A stretch of 64,000 bases of DNA from Vulcanisaeta souniana JCM 11219. Lineage in GTDB: Archaea; Thermoproteota; Thermoprotei; Thermoproteales; Thermocladiaceae. Below are positions 54,597-63,427 of this stretch, piece by piece. Location: assembly GCF_026000775.1 (NCBI RefSeq), contig NZ_AP026830.1, positions 2,368,149 through 2,432,148 on the forward strand, given 5' to 3'. Within the stretch, counting starts at the first letter, position 1; the number at the start of each line of letters is the position of its first letter. Position numbers and translations under genes: made by a program. The notes beneath the pieces were generated by a model. That model was not told the origin of the DNA. It worked only from the letters and a program-made list of their open reading frames with translations, and searched no databases.

Positions 54597-56018
54597 ATGT
54601 CACAGGGAGGGCAATACTCAAGGGAAGAAATCGAGAAGGGTATAGCCAAGATCTACCAGACGGTGCTTGGTACAAAGAATATAACCGCAAGGTACATAGT
54701 CATATTGGCCCTGGCGTCATTATGGGTTGATGCCTATGATTTCGCTGCATTCACGTTCGGTACAGCTGCATTTAAGGCAACATTCCCATGGATGTCCTCC
54801 TTCCTATTTGGATTAGCCACTGCAGCAGTACAGATAGGTGCCACCATTGGTGCTGTAGCCGGTGGTTGGTTGACGGATAGGATTGGTAGGAGAAACATGT
54901 TCATCATAAACATGATTTTATTCACGGTAATGGCCATTGGTGCGGGCCTTGCCCCAGATCCGTATACATTCACAGGGTTCAGAATAGCACTTGGTTTTGC
55001 ACTAGGTGCTGATACAGCCACGGGTTTCGCCTATATATTTGAATACCTGGAAAAGACACAAAGGTTGTTCTGGAGTAATTTGTGGCAGTTACAGTGGTAC
55101 CTAATGTACCTCATTACCATAGCAATAGTTGTTTTACCCTTATACGCAATCCTTCATACGCTACTGCATCCTATATATTGGAGGGTAATCATGATATTGG
55201 GCGGTGTTTTTGCCTTTATAGTACTTATGCTACGAAGTAGAATACCTGAGTCAGTTCTTTGGTTGGCGTATCAAGGTAGATTGGCCACTGCAAAACGTAT
55301 ACTTAAGCAGACCTATGGTATTGACTTACCGGATGTACCTGACGTGGATGTTACATTAAGGAAGGTTGCAAGAAGCTGGAAGAGCGCCTTCAGTATATTC
55401 AGGAGGAATAAGTGGAAGGAACTTGTTTATTGCTTTAATGGCAACTTTGAGCAGGCTATTGAGTTCTACACATTTGGTTTCTACATGCCCTACATATTAT
55501 TAACAATGCACTTGGCGGGTAGTTTAGCGACGATAGAGGCCTCGGCGGTCTTCTACGGTGTCGGCGTTGTTGCGGGTATCGCCACGGCTTACTTCACCCC
55601 CAGGATCGGCACTAAGTCTCAATACGTTTTAGGCGCATTCCTTGCCAGTGTAGCCCTATTTGGGTTAGCATTTACCTTCCTTTACCACTGGCCGTTATGG
55701 CTATTCGTACTGTGGGCCTCAGTATTCTACTTCGGCCACGTGATCGGACCCGCAAGTCAGGGTATGACCTCTATAAATGCAGCATTTGGTGCAAGTGAAA
55801 GGGGTACAGCCGCCGGTTGGGGATACTTCTGGGTGAAGCTTGGTGCTGTATGGGGCTCGTTCTGGGCACCCTACCTGCTAGTGGTGATTAAACCTACAGG
55901 CATGACTGAAGTACTCGGCATATACGCCTTGGCTACCGCTATATTAGGTTTAATCATAGGCTTTGATGCACGTAAGTATCACCCACCTGAACTTACTGAG
56001 GAAGTAAAGGCACAATAA
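54597..56018 (+). CDS. Major facilitator superfamily sugar/acid porter
   Basis: 473 residues, about twelve membrane helices. Motif A GGWLTDRIGRRNMFI after helix 2, the sugar-porter-like RIPESVLWLAYQGRLATAKRIL after helix 6, and a tail ending EELT. The first helix segment ASLWVDAYDFAAFTFG resembles sialate/aromatic-acid/H+ symporters. Likely imports a sugar or sugar acid for the dehydratase encoded next (91 bp downstream). Confidence 0.85.
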   Translation: MSQGGQYSREEIEKGIAKIYQTVLGTKNITARYIVILALASLWVDAYDFAAFTFGTAAFKATFPWMSSFLFGLATAAVQIGATIGAVAGGWLTDRIGRRNMFIINMILFTVMAIGAGLAPDPYTFTGFRIALGFALGADTATGFAYIFEYLEKTQRLFWSNLWQLQWYLMYLITIAIVVLPLYAILHTLLHPIYWRVIMILGGVFAFIVLMLRSRIPESVLWLAYQGRLATAKRILKQTYGIDLPDVPDVDVTLRKVARSWKSAFSIFRRNKWKELVYCFNGNFEQAIEFYTFGFYMPYILLTMHLAGSLATIEASAVFYGVGVVAGIATAYFTPRIGTKSQYVLGAFLASVALFGLAFTFLYHWPLWLFVLWASVFYFGHVIGPASQGMTSINAAFGASERGTAAGWGYFWVKLGAVWGSFWAPYLLVVIKPTGMTEVLGIYALATAILGLIIGFDARKYHPPELTEEVKAQ

Positions 56019-56057
56019 GAATCAAATTCTAAAAGGCTAAAAATTAAAAATTATATT

Positions 56058-56071
56058 TCTAATATATTAGA
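56058..56071. promoter_or_regulatory. Perfect 14-bp palindrome upstream of mannonate dehydratase
   Basis: TCTAATATATTAGA is a perfect inverted repeat directly before GCATATAAG (56076-56084), the likely TATA box of the mannonate dehydratase gene at 56110. Its position suggests an operator overlapping the BRE/TATA region. Confidence 0.4.
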
Positions 56072-56109
56072 TTATGCATATAAGTAATCCCAAATCAACC
56101 TAGATACTG

Positions 56110-57117
56110 ATGAACATTAAGTTTGCCGAAATAATATTAGAGAGCAAACCTTCCTGGTTTTGGCGCGTTCTTAGACAGGTCGGTGTTGAGTACGCCACGG
56201 GTGTTTTGCCCAGGTGGTTTGCTGATTGGAGGCAGATTGAGGAAGAGAAGCCCTGGGATTACGGACCTTTAATGCGTTATAAGAACATGCTTGAGGACAA
56301 CGGGTTGAAGCTGGCTATTATTGAGGATAATCCTCCGATGGATGGCATTAGGTTTGGTATTCCCAGGGTTAGGGAGGAGGAGCTTGATAATGTGGCTAGG
56401 CTTATTGAGAATATGGGTAGGTTGGGCGTTAAGATCTGGGTTTATAACTGGATGGCTGGTATTGGTTGGGCTAGGACTCATACACACATTCTCAGTAGGG
56501 ATGGTATGTACGTGAGCGGCTTTAACTACAAGAATATTGAGGGCGCTCCGCCTTATAGGCTTGTTAAGGAGTATGGCGTTGACGCGAATAAGCTTTGGGA
56601 GAATTTGAGGAGTTTTCTTGAGTATATCATGCCTCTTGCCGAGCAGAGGGGTGTTTACCTGGCGATGCATCCTGATGACCCACCAATACCTGAGTTTAGG
56701 GGTGTACCTAGGATCATGAATAGTGTTGAGTCTTTTGAGAAATTAATTAATTTAGTCAAGAGCGAGCATAATGGTATTACCTTCTGCATGGGTAATTTCA
56801 CGCTCATGACTGATGATGTACCTGGAACCGTCAGGAGGTTAAGGGATAGGATTTACTTTGTGCATTTCAGGGACGTAAAGGGTGATAAGTATAACTTTGT
56901 CGAGACGTTAATTGGCGAGGGTAAGACTGACCTAGTTGAGGCTGCCAGGGCAATGCTTGAGATAGACCATGAATGGTATGTTAGAATTGATCACGCACCG
57001 ACTCTCGAGGGTGATACCGAATTGGGTGCCGCGGGTTATAATTACCTTGGTAGGCTCTACACGATTGGTTATATCAAGGGTTTGTTTACTGCCGTGGCTA
57101 GGCAATTGGATAAATGA
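56110..57117 (+). CDS. uxuA: D-mannonate dehydratase (UxuA family)
   Basis: 335 residues, xylose-isomerase-like TIM barrel. Metal/active-site pattern: H187 in [15 protein letters not shown], Cys in [21 protein letters not shown] and the late [12 protein letters not shown]. This HPDDPP motif is characteristic of UxuA. Converts D-mannonate to 2-keto-3-deoxy-gluconate, the entry of glucuronate degradation into the ED pathway. The strong codon bias to GTT/GGT differs from the MFS gene upstream. Confidence 0.9.
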   Translation: MNIKFAEIILESKPSWFWRVLRQVGVEYATGVLPRWFADWRQIEEEKPWDYGPLMRYKNMLEDNGLKLAIIEDNPPMDGIRFGIPRVREEELDNVARLIENMGRLGVKIWVYNWMAGIGWARTHTHILSRDGMYVSGFNYKNIEGAPPYRLVKEYGVDANKLWENLRSFLEYIMPLAEQRGVYLAMHPDDPPIPEFRGVPRIMNSVESFEKLINLVKSEHNGITFCMGNFTLMTDDVPGTVRRLRDRIYFVHFRDVKGDKYNFVETLIGEGKTDLVEAARAMLEIDHEWYVRIDHAPTLEGDTELGAAGYNYLGRLYTIGYIKGLFTAVARQLDK

Positions 57118-57131
57118 AGAGGTATTTATTA

Positions 57132-57588
57132 TTAAAATTTATTCTTTAAACTACTCCTTATGATGTTAATGACCTCAACCATGTCCTTCCTGACCAGTTC
57201 CTCGTTGGTATACCTAGAGACCTCGCTGCCTAAACCGTTGTATTGGAACTCATGTAAATCCAGGGCTATCTCAACATAAAGTCTCAACTCCTTATCACCT
57301 ATTATTGAGACCACCTCCCTAGGCCTTGAACTCAGCATGACAGCCATTAGCTAATCAAATCCTATTAACCACCTTATTCGACCCCAACCTCCTGGTGCCT
57401 GGGTAATGCTTTGCTAATTCATCCCTATGATCAACGGCTAGACCAGCCAAGTATTAACGGCCTGACAGGCCCTACCAGCGGCACCACTCAGCCGCCCATT
57501 CTGGAGAAACCTCTCGGCCAGGTCAGCCTCGTAGATGGTCTCCCTAAACCTACTTCCTCACGTCCATCCAGGGCTTTGTGATCTCCAC
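57132..57588 (-). pseudogene. PaREP1-type pseudogene beside the TnpB element
   Basis: From a GTG at 57588 the frames read VEITKPWMDVRK*, then RETIYEADLAERFLQNGRLS, then AVDHRDELAKHYPGTRRLGS, then MAVMLSSRPREVVSIIGDKE and YVEIALDLHEFQYNGLGSEV to KNKF*. This is a single protein of the KPW.D...Y / EA.LA..FL..G plan common in Thermoproteales (PaREP1-like, HEPN-related) broken by at least three frameshifts or stops. The 71-residue open frame at 57132-57347 is its C-terminal half and may still be transcribed. Confidence 0.62.
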
Positions 57589-57685
57589 ATTCCCGACTCT
57601 GCGTGAGTTGATAAAATAGAGGACAAACCTCGCCATTTATGGCGGGGTAAAAAGTTTTTTAAGCTTCTACGACGCGTCCTTTTGC

Positions 57686-57761
57686 GGCACCCTCCCTTGG
57701 TCAACTCCTTGAGGATGGGGAGCGGGAGCCGACTTCTCCCGCAATACCAGGGGAGGGTGCC
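57686..57761 (+). repeat. Long nested stem-loop ahead of tnpB
   Basis: Outer stem 57686-57700 with 57747-57761 (GGCACCCTCCCTTGG / CCAGGGGAGGGTGCC, 14 Watson-Crick pairs and one G-U); inner stem GCGGGAG/CTCCCGC (57722-57728 with 57736-57742). It separates the left terminal hairpin from tnpB and would fold in RNA or single-stranded DNA. Confidence 0.7.
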
Positions 57762-57794
57762 TACGAGGTTGAGTACTCAAACAGAAGGACTAAT

Positions 57795-59066
57795 GTGGTT
57801 CGTCTCCTACCGAACGGTTTCCAAGAAAGAAAGCTAAGAAGACTAGCCAACGAATGTGCTAAGCTCTTTAACGAGTTAAATTATGAAAGAAGACAGCAAT
57901 TCTTCCACGAAGGAAAAGTAGATCTAAGGGGAACATGGAATAAGTATTACGAGAAGTACAAGGGGGTTCTAGGCGTTAATGCACAGGCCGTATTGCAGAA
58001 GAATAATGAAGCGTGGAGTTCGTTCTTCTCTCTGCTGAAGCTGAAGAAACAGAAAAAACTACCCCCTCGTATGACTCACGTCTCACCACCTAAATATTGG
58101 AAGGACAGCGAGACTAAGAGGAGAAAGTTAATTCTAGTGGTTAGACAAGACCGTTATGAAGTTGACGAAACAAGACGTGTTATTATCCTCAAGGACTTCC
58201 ACATGGAAATAGAGTTTGTAGGTAGGTTGAAGTGGTATGGTAAACAAGGTAGGTTAGAGATCATATACGATGAGGCAACTAACCGCTGGTATGCTCATAT
58301 ACCAGTTGAGGTTGGTGTAGAGGAAACAAAAACTGGCAAGAAGAGTAAGTATATTGTGAAGGGAGAAAGAAAATCAATTCAAGTTGAAGCACCGAAAGGT
58401 AACAAAGTCGCCTCTATCGATCTAGGTATCAACGTTTTGGCAAGTGTAGTAGTTGAGGACGGCACATGGTTGCTCTACAGGGGCGTGAGGGCTAAGGAGG
58501 ACTACTTCTACCTACAGAAGAGGATTGCTGAGGTACAATCGATGGCGGACAAAACTAAGAATATCGGTGAACTTGAAGCATACGAGGTGTTGTCAAGAGA
58601 GAAAAGGAGACTATTCAAGAAACTATACAGGAGGTTACTGCACTTGTACAGAAACCTAGCATCCCATCTTGTTAAGACGCTGCATGAGCTTGGCGTGTCA
58701 ACAATCTACTTGGGTTATCCGTTCGGCATTGTACAGGATAAGGGTAGCAAGTTAACGGTGAATTTATGGTCTTATCGTAAACTAATGGAAGCCATCGAGC
58801 TGAAGGCTCAGGAATACGGTATGAAGGTGTTTGAGGTTGTTGAATACAATACCTCAAGGACTTGCCCCTATCACAACGTGGAGGTGAAGAGACACCCTAG
58901 AGGAGTAGTAGGCTGTCCGTTTGGTCACAGATTGCACAGTGACTTAAACGGTGCCTTGAACATCCTTAAGAAGGCCATCGGTAAAGTAGTGTTAACGGTC
59001 AAAAAACCATTGTCTTTCCTAGTCCTCCATAACGGAGTAGCACCCATAAAGGGGTGTAACCCCTGA
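57795..59066 (+). CDS. tnpB: TnpB (IS605-type RuvC nuclease), apparent RuvC-II variant
   Basis: 423 residues from a GTG; the frame stays open upstream without ATG (TNVVRLLP matches family N-termini beginning two or three residues earlier). TnpB is an RNA-guided nuclease relative that keeps IS605 elements in place. RuvC-I Asp209 (ASIDLGINVLAS) and RuvC-III Asp383 (HSDLNGALNI) are present. The RuvC-II strand reads STIYLGYPFGIVQ (about 302-314) where most TnpB have a Glu. The zinc ribbon is CPYH ... CPFGH, C2H2 rather than C4. Confidence 0.88.
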   Translation: MVRLLPNGFQERKLRRLANECAKLFNELNYERRQQFFHEGKVDLRGTWNKYYEKYKGVLGVNAQAVLQKNNEAWSSFFSLLKLKKQKKLPPRMTHVSPPKYWKDSETKRRKLILVVRQDRYEVDETRRVIILKDFHMEIEFVGRLKWYGKQGRLEIIYDEATNRWYAHIPVEVGVEETKTGKKSKYIVKGERKSIQVEAPKGNKVASIDLGINVLASVVVEDGTWLLYRGVRAKEDYFYLQKRIAEVQSMADKTKNIGELEAYEVLSREKRRLFKKLYRRLLHLYRNLASHLVKTLHELGVSTIYLGYPFGIVQDKGSKLTVNLWSYRKLMEAIELKAQEYGMKVFEVVEYNTSRTCPYHNVEVKRHPRGVVGCPFGHRLHSDLNGALNILKKAIGKVVLTVKKPLSFLVLHNGVAPIKGCNP

Positions 59067-59239
59067 GACCTCGGGGAACCCCCGCCCTTCAGGGCGGGGA
59101 AGAGGTCAGTTGTCTTATCTGCGGCAACTCAGTAATGTGCCGAGGGGGTGTGGTTCGCGGCAATGGACTGTGCATGACGTGTCCATCGATGAGGTCATCG
59201 AGAGTTAGCTATAAAAAGGGTCTTCTCATCCTATCAAGC

Positions 59240-60070
59240 ATGAGTCAAAAACCTGAAGAATTGAAGAACATAATTGAGGAAACAACGAAATTGGTAAAGG
59301 AGGGATATTCATTAACGAGCATAATAAAGGAGGTTACTGACGCGATTAACAAGGAAGTTGGTTTAAGTAGGATCATTTTCAATGAGATAAAGGAGTCAAT
59401 GGTTAAGATAAGCCCAGGCAATGTGCCAGTGGGTTTATTCACGCAATGCGCCCTAATACCCAGTTACTACCTGACTGGTAAGAATCCAAGTATTGATTGG
59501 GGCGACGTAACAATGCATCTACTGGGTAAGATGATCCATAACCTCGCCGTAGCCGAGATAAAGGACAGGCTTGGTAATAAATGCATAGAGGGCGTGGAGG
59601 TTATGTATACGCATAACTCCTGGACGATGAGGGGAAAGCCAGACCTAGACTGCGGTAATTATTACCTGGAGTTCAAGACGATAATGGGTAGGGTGACGAA
59701 GGCTAGGTTATTCCACGACTTAATTCAGGCAGGCTTCTACTCAGCGGCTGGTAATAAAAACACCTACGTACTCTACATAGTGCTTAGTGACGGCGTGCTA
59801 CGTAACATAGTGCCCATTGAGGTAATACCAGAGGTTGGTTATCCAGTCATTTATGCCTTCAAGCTTTGGGTTAAGGCTGTGGAGGGCGGTGACATAGGTG
59901 CTTTAGTTGCCAAGACAACATCATGCAAGGTATGTAGGTTTAGGGATATTTGCATAATGAGGACTAAGAACCCGCATGAGGTCCTGCTACCAGGTAAGGA
60001 ATTACTTGATAATTACCTTGATTATGTTAAGCATGAGGTCTCGAAGGCTGGGGTTAAGGTGATTGGCTGA
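59240..60070 (+). CDS. Cas4-like Fe-S PD-(D/E)XK nuclease
   Basis: 276 residues from the ATG at 59240; TATA-like CTATAAAAAGG at 59210-59220 ends about 20 bp upstream and rules out the longer frame from 59135. Nuclease residues in order: H100, D135 in GKPDLD, E144-x-K146 in YYLEFKTI, and the RecB-type Q163-x-x-x-Y167. Cysteines C70 near the start and C229, C232, C238 (SCKVCRFRDIC) form the Cas4/AddB-type 4Fe-4S set. Cas4 trims DNA ends in CRISPR adaptation, but no cas genes or array occur here. Overlaps the next gene by one base. Confidence 0.82.
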   Translation: MSQKPEELKNIIEETTKLVKEGYSLTSIIKEVTDAINKEVGLSRIIFNEIKESMVKISPGNVPVGLFTQCALIPSYYLTGKNPSIDWGDVTMHLLGKMIHNLAVAEIKDRLGNKCIEGVEVMYTHNSWTMRGKPDLDCGNYYLEFKTIMGRVTKARLFHDLIQAGFYSAAGNKNTYVLYIVLSDGVLRNIVPIEVIPEVGYPVIYAFKLWVKAVEGGDIGALVAKTTSCKVCRFRDICIMRTKNPHEVLLPGKELLDNYLDYVKHEVSKAGVKVIG

Positions 60071-60984
60071 TGAGCCTTGACGAAATAACTGATCTTGCAA
60101 ATTACTTACTCAGCAGGATGCAGAAGAAGGAGGACCTCCACTTTGCAACCTCAATATCTAAATGCTCATTACTATCATTGAGGAGGGATGTCAGTATAAT
60201 GGATGAAGCATATACCGAGTACTTACCAAGGGTCTTAACCATGTGTACCACAGAAAAACATGTGGTTAGGCTTGAGAATCTCACCCTGGAGTTACCAAGA
60301 CTATTCAGGTGCGGTGATGCATTAATACTACCCAAGTTAATGCTGCTCAAGGAGAACATTAAGTCCCACGTAATCGAGGCCTTACTGGCGGCTGCGTTAT
60401 TGAGTTCAGAAATTCAACTTCACTACCTATCTAAAAACGTCGATGGTGATATCGAGGAGGGATTATCAATAACGATCAAGCCCGAGTGGGGCAAGGAACT
60501 ACTTAATGCCGTCATTGACTCACTAAGGAATAGGGAGGTCAGGGTTAAGACAATAAATTGCAATATATGTCCACTAAGGAATATTTGCCCATTCAGTAAC
60601 CTGGGTGATGAGATCGTATTACCCAGTGAGACCTCGAAAATAGTCAATGAGATCTACAATTCCATATTCATGCAGCCAACCAATGCACAGGAAGCCCATG
60701 ATGAAAATAAACTAGTGCCGCCCAGCACAACAGATAGGGAAGCCATTAGGGATTATCTAAAGAGGGTTGCCAGTTGGGCACGTGAACAGGGAAGAACGTG
60801 GGTTAGGGTGGCTGTTGGTAAATGCCCAATATGTGGTAGGGATGGTACCTTGGTAATTAGGATCGTTGGCAGTAATGGCGAGAAGGTCCTTTATAGGCAT
60901 GGTTCATCAACATGCACCGTGGGCACTATTGATGAGTCCGTAGATAGGCTAAACATTAAGAGATTTCTTGAGATTGAGCATTAA
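60070..60984 (+). CDS. Cas4-like paralogue without catalytic residues, with C-terminal zinc motif
   Basis: 304 residues, start overlapping the stop of the active nuclease gene (TGATG). Keeps the cysteine pattern of Cas4: C32 near the start and C164, C167, C173 in INCNICPLRNICPF. The nuclease core is degenerate: RCGDALILPKLMLLKENIKS stands where GxxD and ExK should be, and no Q-x-x-x-Y is evident. A C-terminal extension (about 240-290) has KCPICGRDG ... YRHGSSTCTVG, a possible zinc ribbon. Likely a structural partner of the upstream nuclease (inference). Confidence 0.65.
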   Translation: MSLDEITDLANYLLSRMQKKEDLHFATSISKCSLLSLRRDVSIMDEAYTEYLPRVLTMCTTEKHVVRLENLTLELPRLFRCGDALILPKLMLLKENIKSHVIEALLAAALLSSEIQLHYLSKNVDGDIEEGLSITIKPEWGKELLNAVIDSLRNREVRVKTINCNICPLRNICPFSNLGDEIVLPSETSKIVNEIYNSIFMQPTNAQEAHDENKLVPPSTTDREAIRDYLKRVASWAREQGRTWVRVAVGKCPICGRDGTLVIRIVGSNGEKVLYRHGSSTCTVGTIDESVDRLNIKRFLEIEH

Positions 60985-61057
60985 CTAATCCATTAAACTA
61001 TTTACGGTGTTACCCTCAACGTAAATTGTTATAAAGCGCATCACTACCCTGCTTGTA

Positions 61058-61516
61058 ATGACAGTGAGAGTGGGTATTGTTGACACTACATTCGCCCGGG
61101 TTGATATGGCTAAGTACGCAATTGAGGAACTTAGGAATAATGAGCCCTCGGTAATAATAGAGAGAATAACAGTGCCTGGTTTCAAGAATACTCCCTGGGC
61201 GGCCAAGCAATTGATTAATAAGGGTGTTGACGCAGTGATGGTGCTTGGTTGGATAGGGCCTAGCCTGACGGATAAGATCACGTATGCTGTAACGTCAATG
61301 GGTTTAATAATGCTTCAAATAGAGTATGACAAGCCAATAGTGGATGTAACGATTCATGAGGACGAGGCCAATAACGAGGGGGAACTATTCAACATAGCCG
61401 TGGATAGGACGAGGAAACACGCGAGAAACCTAATACTAATGCTCAGGGGTGAGTTAACGAAGTGGGCCGGCATGGGGCTTAGGCAGGGACGACCTGACGC
61501 TGGCCCAATAATGTAA
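61058..61516 (+). CDS. ribC: Riboflavin synthase, archaeal type
   Basis: 152 residues. Archaeal riboflavin synthase, related to lumazine synthase, dismutates two 6,7-dimethyl-8-ribityllumazines. Recognised by GIVDTTFARVDMAKYAIEEL, VPGFKNTPWAAKQLI, MVLGWIGPSLTDKITYA, and the C-terminal GMGLRQGRPDAGPIM. TATA-like GTTATAAAGC at 61028-61037 ends about 20 bp ahead of the ATG. Confidence 0.94.
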   Translation: MTVRVGIVDTTFARVDMAKYAIEELRNNEPSVIIERITVPGFKNTPWAAKQLINKGVDAVMVLGWIGPSLTDKITYAVTSMGLIMLQIEYDKPIVDVTIHEDEANNEGELFNIAVDRTRKHARNLILMLRGELTKWAGMGLRQGRPDAGPIM

Positions 61517-61596
61517 TTATTTAAGATGCTGTGCACGATGGTAACTCGATCATTCTAATGCTGGGTTTATATCTGGGTAAAAGCTTTATTAATATT

Positions 61597-62157
61597 ATGT
61601 GTGTAATCGACATTGTGAGTACAGCTATTGATCTAATCAAGGGTATCTTTGGGAAGCTGATCAGTAGCAATGTGCTAATAAGCATTAAGGAAAGGCAGAA
61701 CCCGTTGGTCTCTGAATACGTCATTAAGTATGGAGAAAAATGCCCTGGTTTAAGTATAAATGAGGATGTTAGCATGGACAGGGAGACGGGGTGGTACCAG
61801 GTTTTAACAATTGGTGTTGGTACGAAGCTTAGTATAAATAGAGCAAGCGTGAGCCTAACCTCCAGTGATGGCTCTATGAAGTTGTTGATTAAGTTAATGA
61901 GCGGTGAGAGGCTAAAATCCTCAGAGGAGTTCGTGATGACCTGTGGAGAGCCCAAGGAGTCAATTTATGGTAAGTCCGTGATAGACCTACTCATAAACCT
62001 CGATGTTGTTTCGAGGTTCCTAAATGTAATTAAGGAAAGGAGAAAGCTAAGTGATGGTTCCATTGATGAGTTATTGAGGTTCTTGGGTAATGCTAAGTTG
62101 GGGGTTGAGCAGGACCTTAGGAGACTGGTTAGTATGTATCAATGGTTTGAGGGGTGA
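61597..62157 (+). CDS. Hypothetical protein upstream of GH57 gene
   Basis: 186 residues from the ATG at 61597, placed by the TATA-like GGGTTTATATC at 61563-61573; the frame is open to 61531. No family recognised. The middle part is strand-rich (WYQVLTIGVGTKLSINRASVSLTS, MKLLIKLMSGERLKS), the C-terminus helical (VVSRFLNVIKERRKL, DLRRLVSMYQWFEG). Its stop lies 6 bp before the GH57 gene, so both belong to one operon and a role in alpha-glucan handling is possible. Confidence 0.55.
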   Translation: MCVIDIVSTAIDLIKGIFGKLISSNVLISIKERQNPLVSEYVIKYGEKCPGLSINEDVSMDRETGWYQVLTIGVGTKLSINRASVSLTSSDGSMKLLIKLMSGERLKSSEEFVMTCGEPKESIYGKSVIDLLINLDVVSRFLNVIKERRKLSDGSIDELLRFLGNAKLGVEQDLRRLVSMYQWFEG

Positions 62158-62163
62158 TTAGTA

Positions 62164-63402
62164 ATGGTTAGGAGATTAGTATTGTTCCTGGAGATGCATC
62201 AACCAAGGAGGTTGAGAAATGCTGTGCTTGATAAACTATGTGGGTTGAGGGGCAGTGAGGTTGATGAATCGGTTATTAGCTCCACGATCTTTAATGACGA
62301 AGTAAATAGGGAGGTACTGAATAGAGTTTCGGAGAAGTCCTATATACCGACGCTGGAATTGATGAGACAATTGGGAAATGAGGGGTTTAGAGCCGCAATA
62401 TCTATGTCTGGATCATTAATTGAGCAGTTAATGATGTGGAAACCCGATGTTATTGAACTACTGAGGGGGTTAGTGAAGAGTGGCATTGTTGAGTTGATTG
62501 CCGAACCTTACCATCACTCACTGGCGTCATTCATTAGTGGGGATTTGTTCATTGATGAGTTAAGGCAACACGTTGAAGTGAACAAATCATTGTTTGGTAA
62601 GGTACCTATTACCTTCGAGAACACAGAGTTCCTGTATAGGAATGATTGGGGAGAGCTTATGGAGAAGGCTGGAGCGTCTGTGGTACTTACTGAGGGTGTT
62701 GATTGGGTGCTTGGTTGGAGAAGCCCCACCTATGTTTATGGTGCGCCCAATTCCAGAGTAAGGCTACTGCTTAGGCATTACAGGTTGTCTGACGACATCG
62801 GATTCAGGTTTAGCAATAGGTCTTGGGATCAATGGCCATTAACCGCGGATAAGTACATGGCATGGATTAGGGCTACCCCGGGTGATTTCGTATTAATTGG
62901 GCTTGATTTTGAGACATTCGGTGAACATCACTGGCGTGAGAGCGGCATATTTAACTTCCTTGAGTGGCTTCCCAAGGAGGCACGTAGGTCTGATGTGTCT
63001 TTCATTCACCCATCAACCTTGGTTAACGAGGACCCCGTTGATTATATTGATATTCCATCAATTATCTCTTGGGCTGATGTGGAGAAGGATGACAGTGCGT
63101 GGCAGGGCAATGAACTCCAAAGGATCGCGCTCAACCACGTGGCATCACTAAGGGAGTTAATGAGTGCCTATGGTCTCGAGAAGATCTGGAGGCATTTACT
63201 AACCAGTGATCATTATTATTACATGTCCATGAAACATGGACCTAGTGGTGAGGTGCATAGTTATTTCAACCCATATGACTCGGCACTTACCGCCTTTAAA
63301 ACGATAGAGGACGTAGCCATTGGATTACCATGCGCACTAGCAAACATGACGATCAGTAGGGGAGGTATGTACAAAAATCGTTCCAGTATTATGAGGAAGT
63401 GA
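62164..63402 (+). CDS. GH57 family glycoside hydrolase (alpha-amylase-like)
   Basis: 412 residues. The GH57 conserved regions are visible in order: LFLEMHQPRRL (HQP), ISMSGSLIEQL, the nucleophile E155 in FENTEFLYRNDWG, the acid D248 in GLDFETFGEHH, and the C-terminal TSDHYYYMSMKHG with Trp/His of region five. Compatible with alpha-amylase or amylopullulanase activity on alpha-1,4-glucan. No signal peptide, so cytoplasmic glycogen or maltodextrin is the likely substrate. Confidence 0.9.
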   Translation: MVRRLVLFLEMHQPRRLRNAVLDKLCGLRGSEVDESVISSTIFNDEVNREVLNRVSEKSYIPTLELMRQLGNEGFRAAISMSGSLIEQLMMWKPDVIELLRGLVKSGIVELIAEPYHHSLASFISGDLFIDELRQHVEVNKSLFGKVPITFENTEFLYRNDWGELMEKAGASVVLTEGVDWVLGWRSPTYVYGAPNSRVRLLLRHYRLSDDIGFRFSNRSWDQWPLTADKYMAWIRATPGDFVLIGLDFETFGEHHWRESGIFNFLEWLPKEARRSDVSFIHPSTLVNEDPVDYIDIPSIISWADVEKDDSAWQGNELQRIALNHVASLRELMSAYGLEKIWRHLLTSDHYYYMSMKHGPSGEVHSYFNPYDSALTAFKTIEDVAIGLPCALANMTISRGGMYKNRSSIMRK

Positions 63403-63427
63403 CCGTAGTTATAAAACGGGGTAATGT

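Larger units (their letters stand above)
57628..59110 (+). mobile_element. IS605-type element with tnpB only
   Basis: Left end: hairpin CCTCGCC-ATTTAT-GGCGGGG (57628-57647) followed by TAAAAAGTTTTTT. Right end: hairpin CCCCGCCCT-TC-AGGGCGGGG (59080-59099) then AAGAGGTCAGT. Subterminal hairpins are as expected for the single-strand transposition ends of IS200/IS605 elements, which make no target duplication. There is no tnpA, so movement would need TnpA in trans. Exact termini cannot be fixed without an empty site. A relic right end lies at 11060. Confidence 0.75.

Noticed and set aside
60058..60095. C-box/D-box-like sequence at the junction of the two Cas4-like genes
   Set aside because: TGATGA and CTGA are 15 nt apart, no second box pair follows, and the TGATG is explained by overlapping stop and start codons.
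59240..60984. Calling the Cas4-like genes part of a CRISPR-Cas locus
   Set aside because: No repeat array and no cas1/cas2 or effector genes occur within the window on either side.
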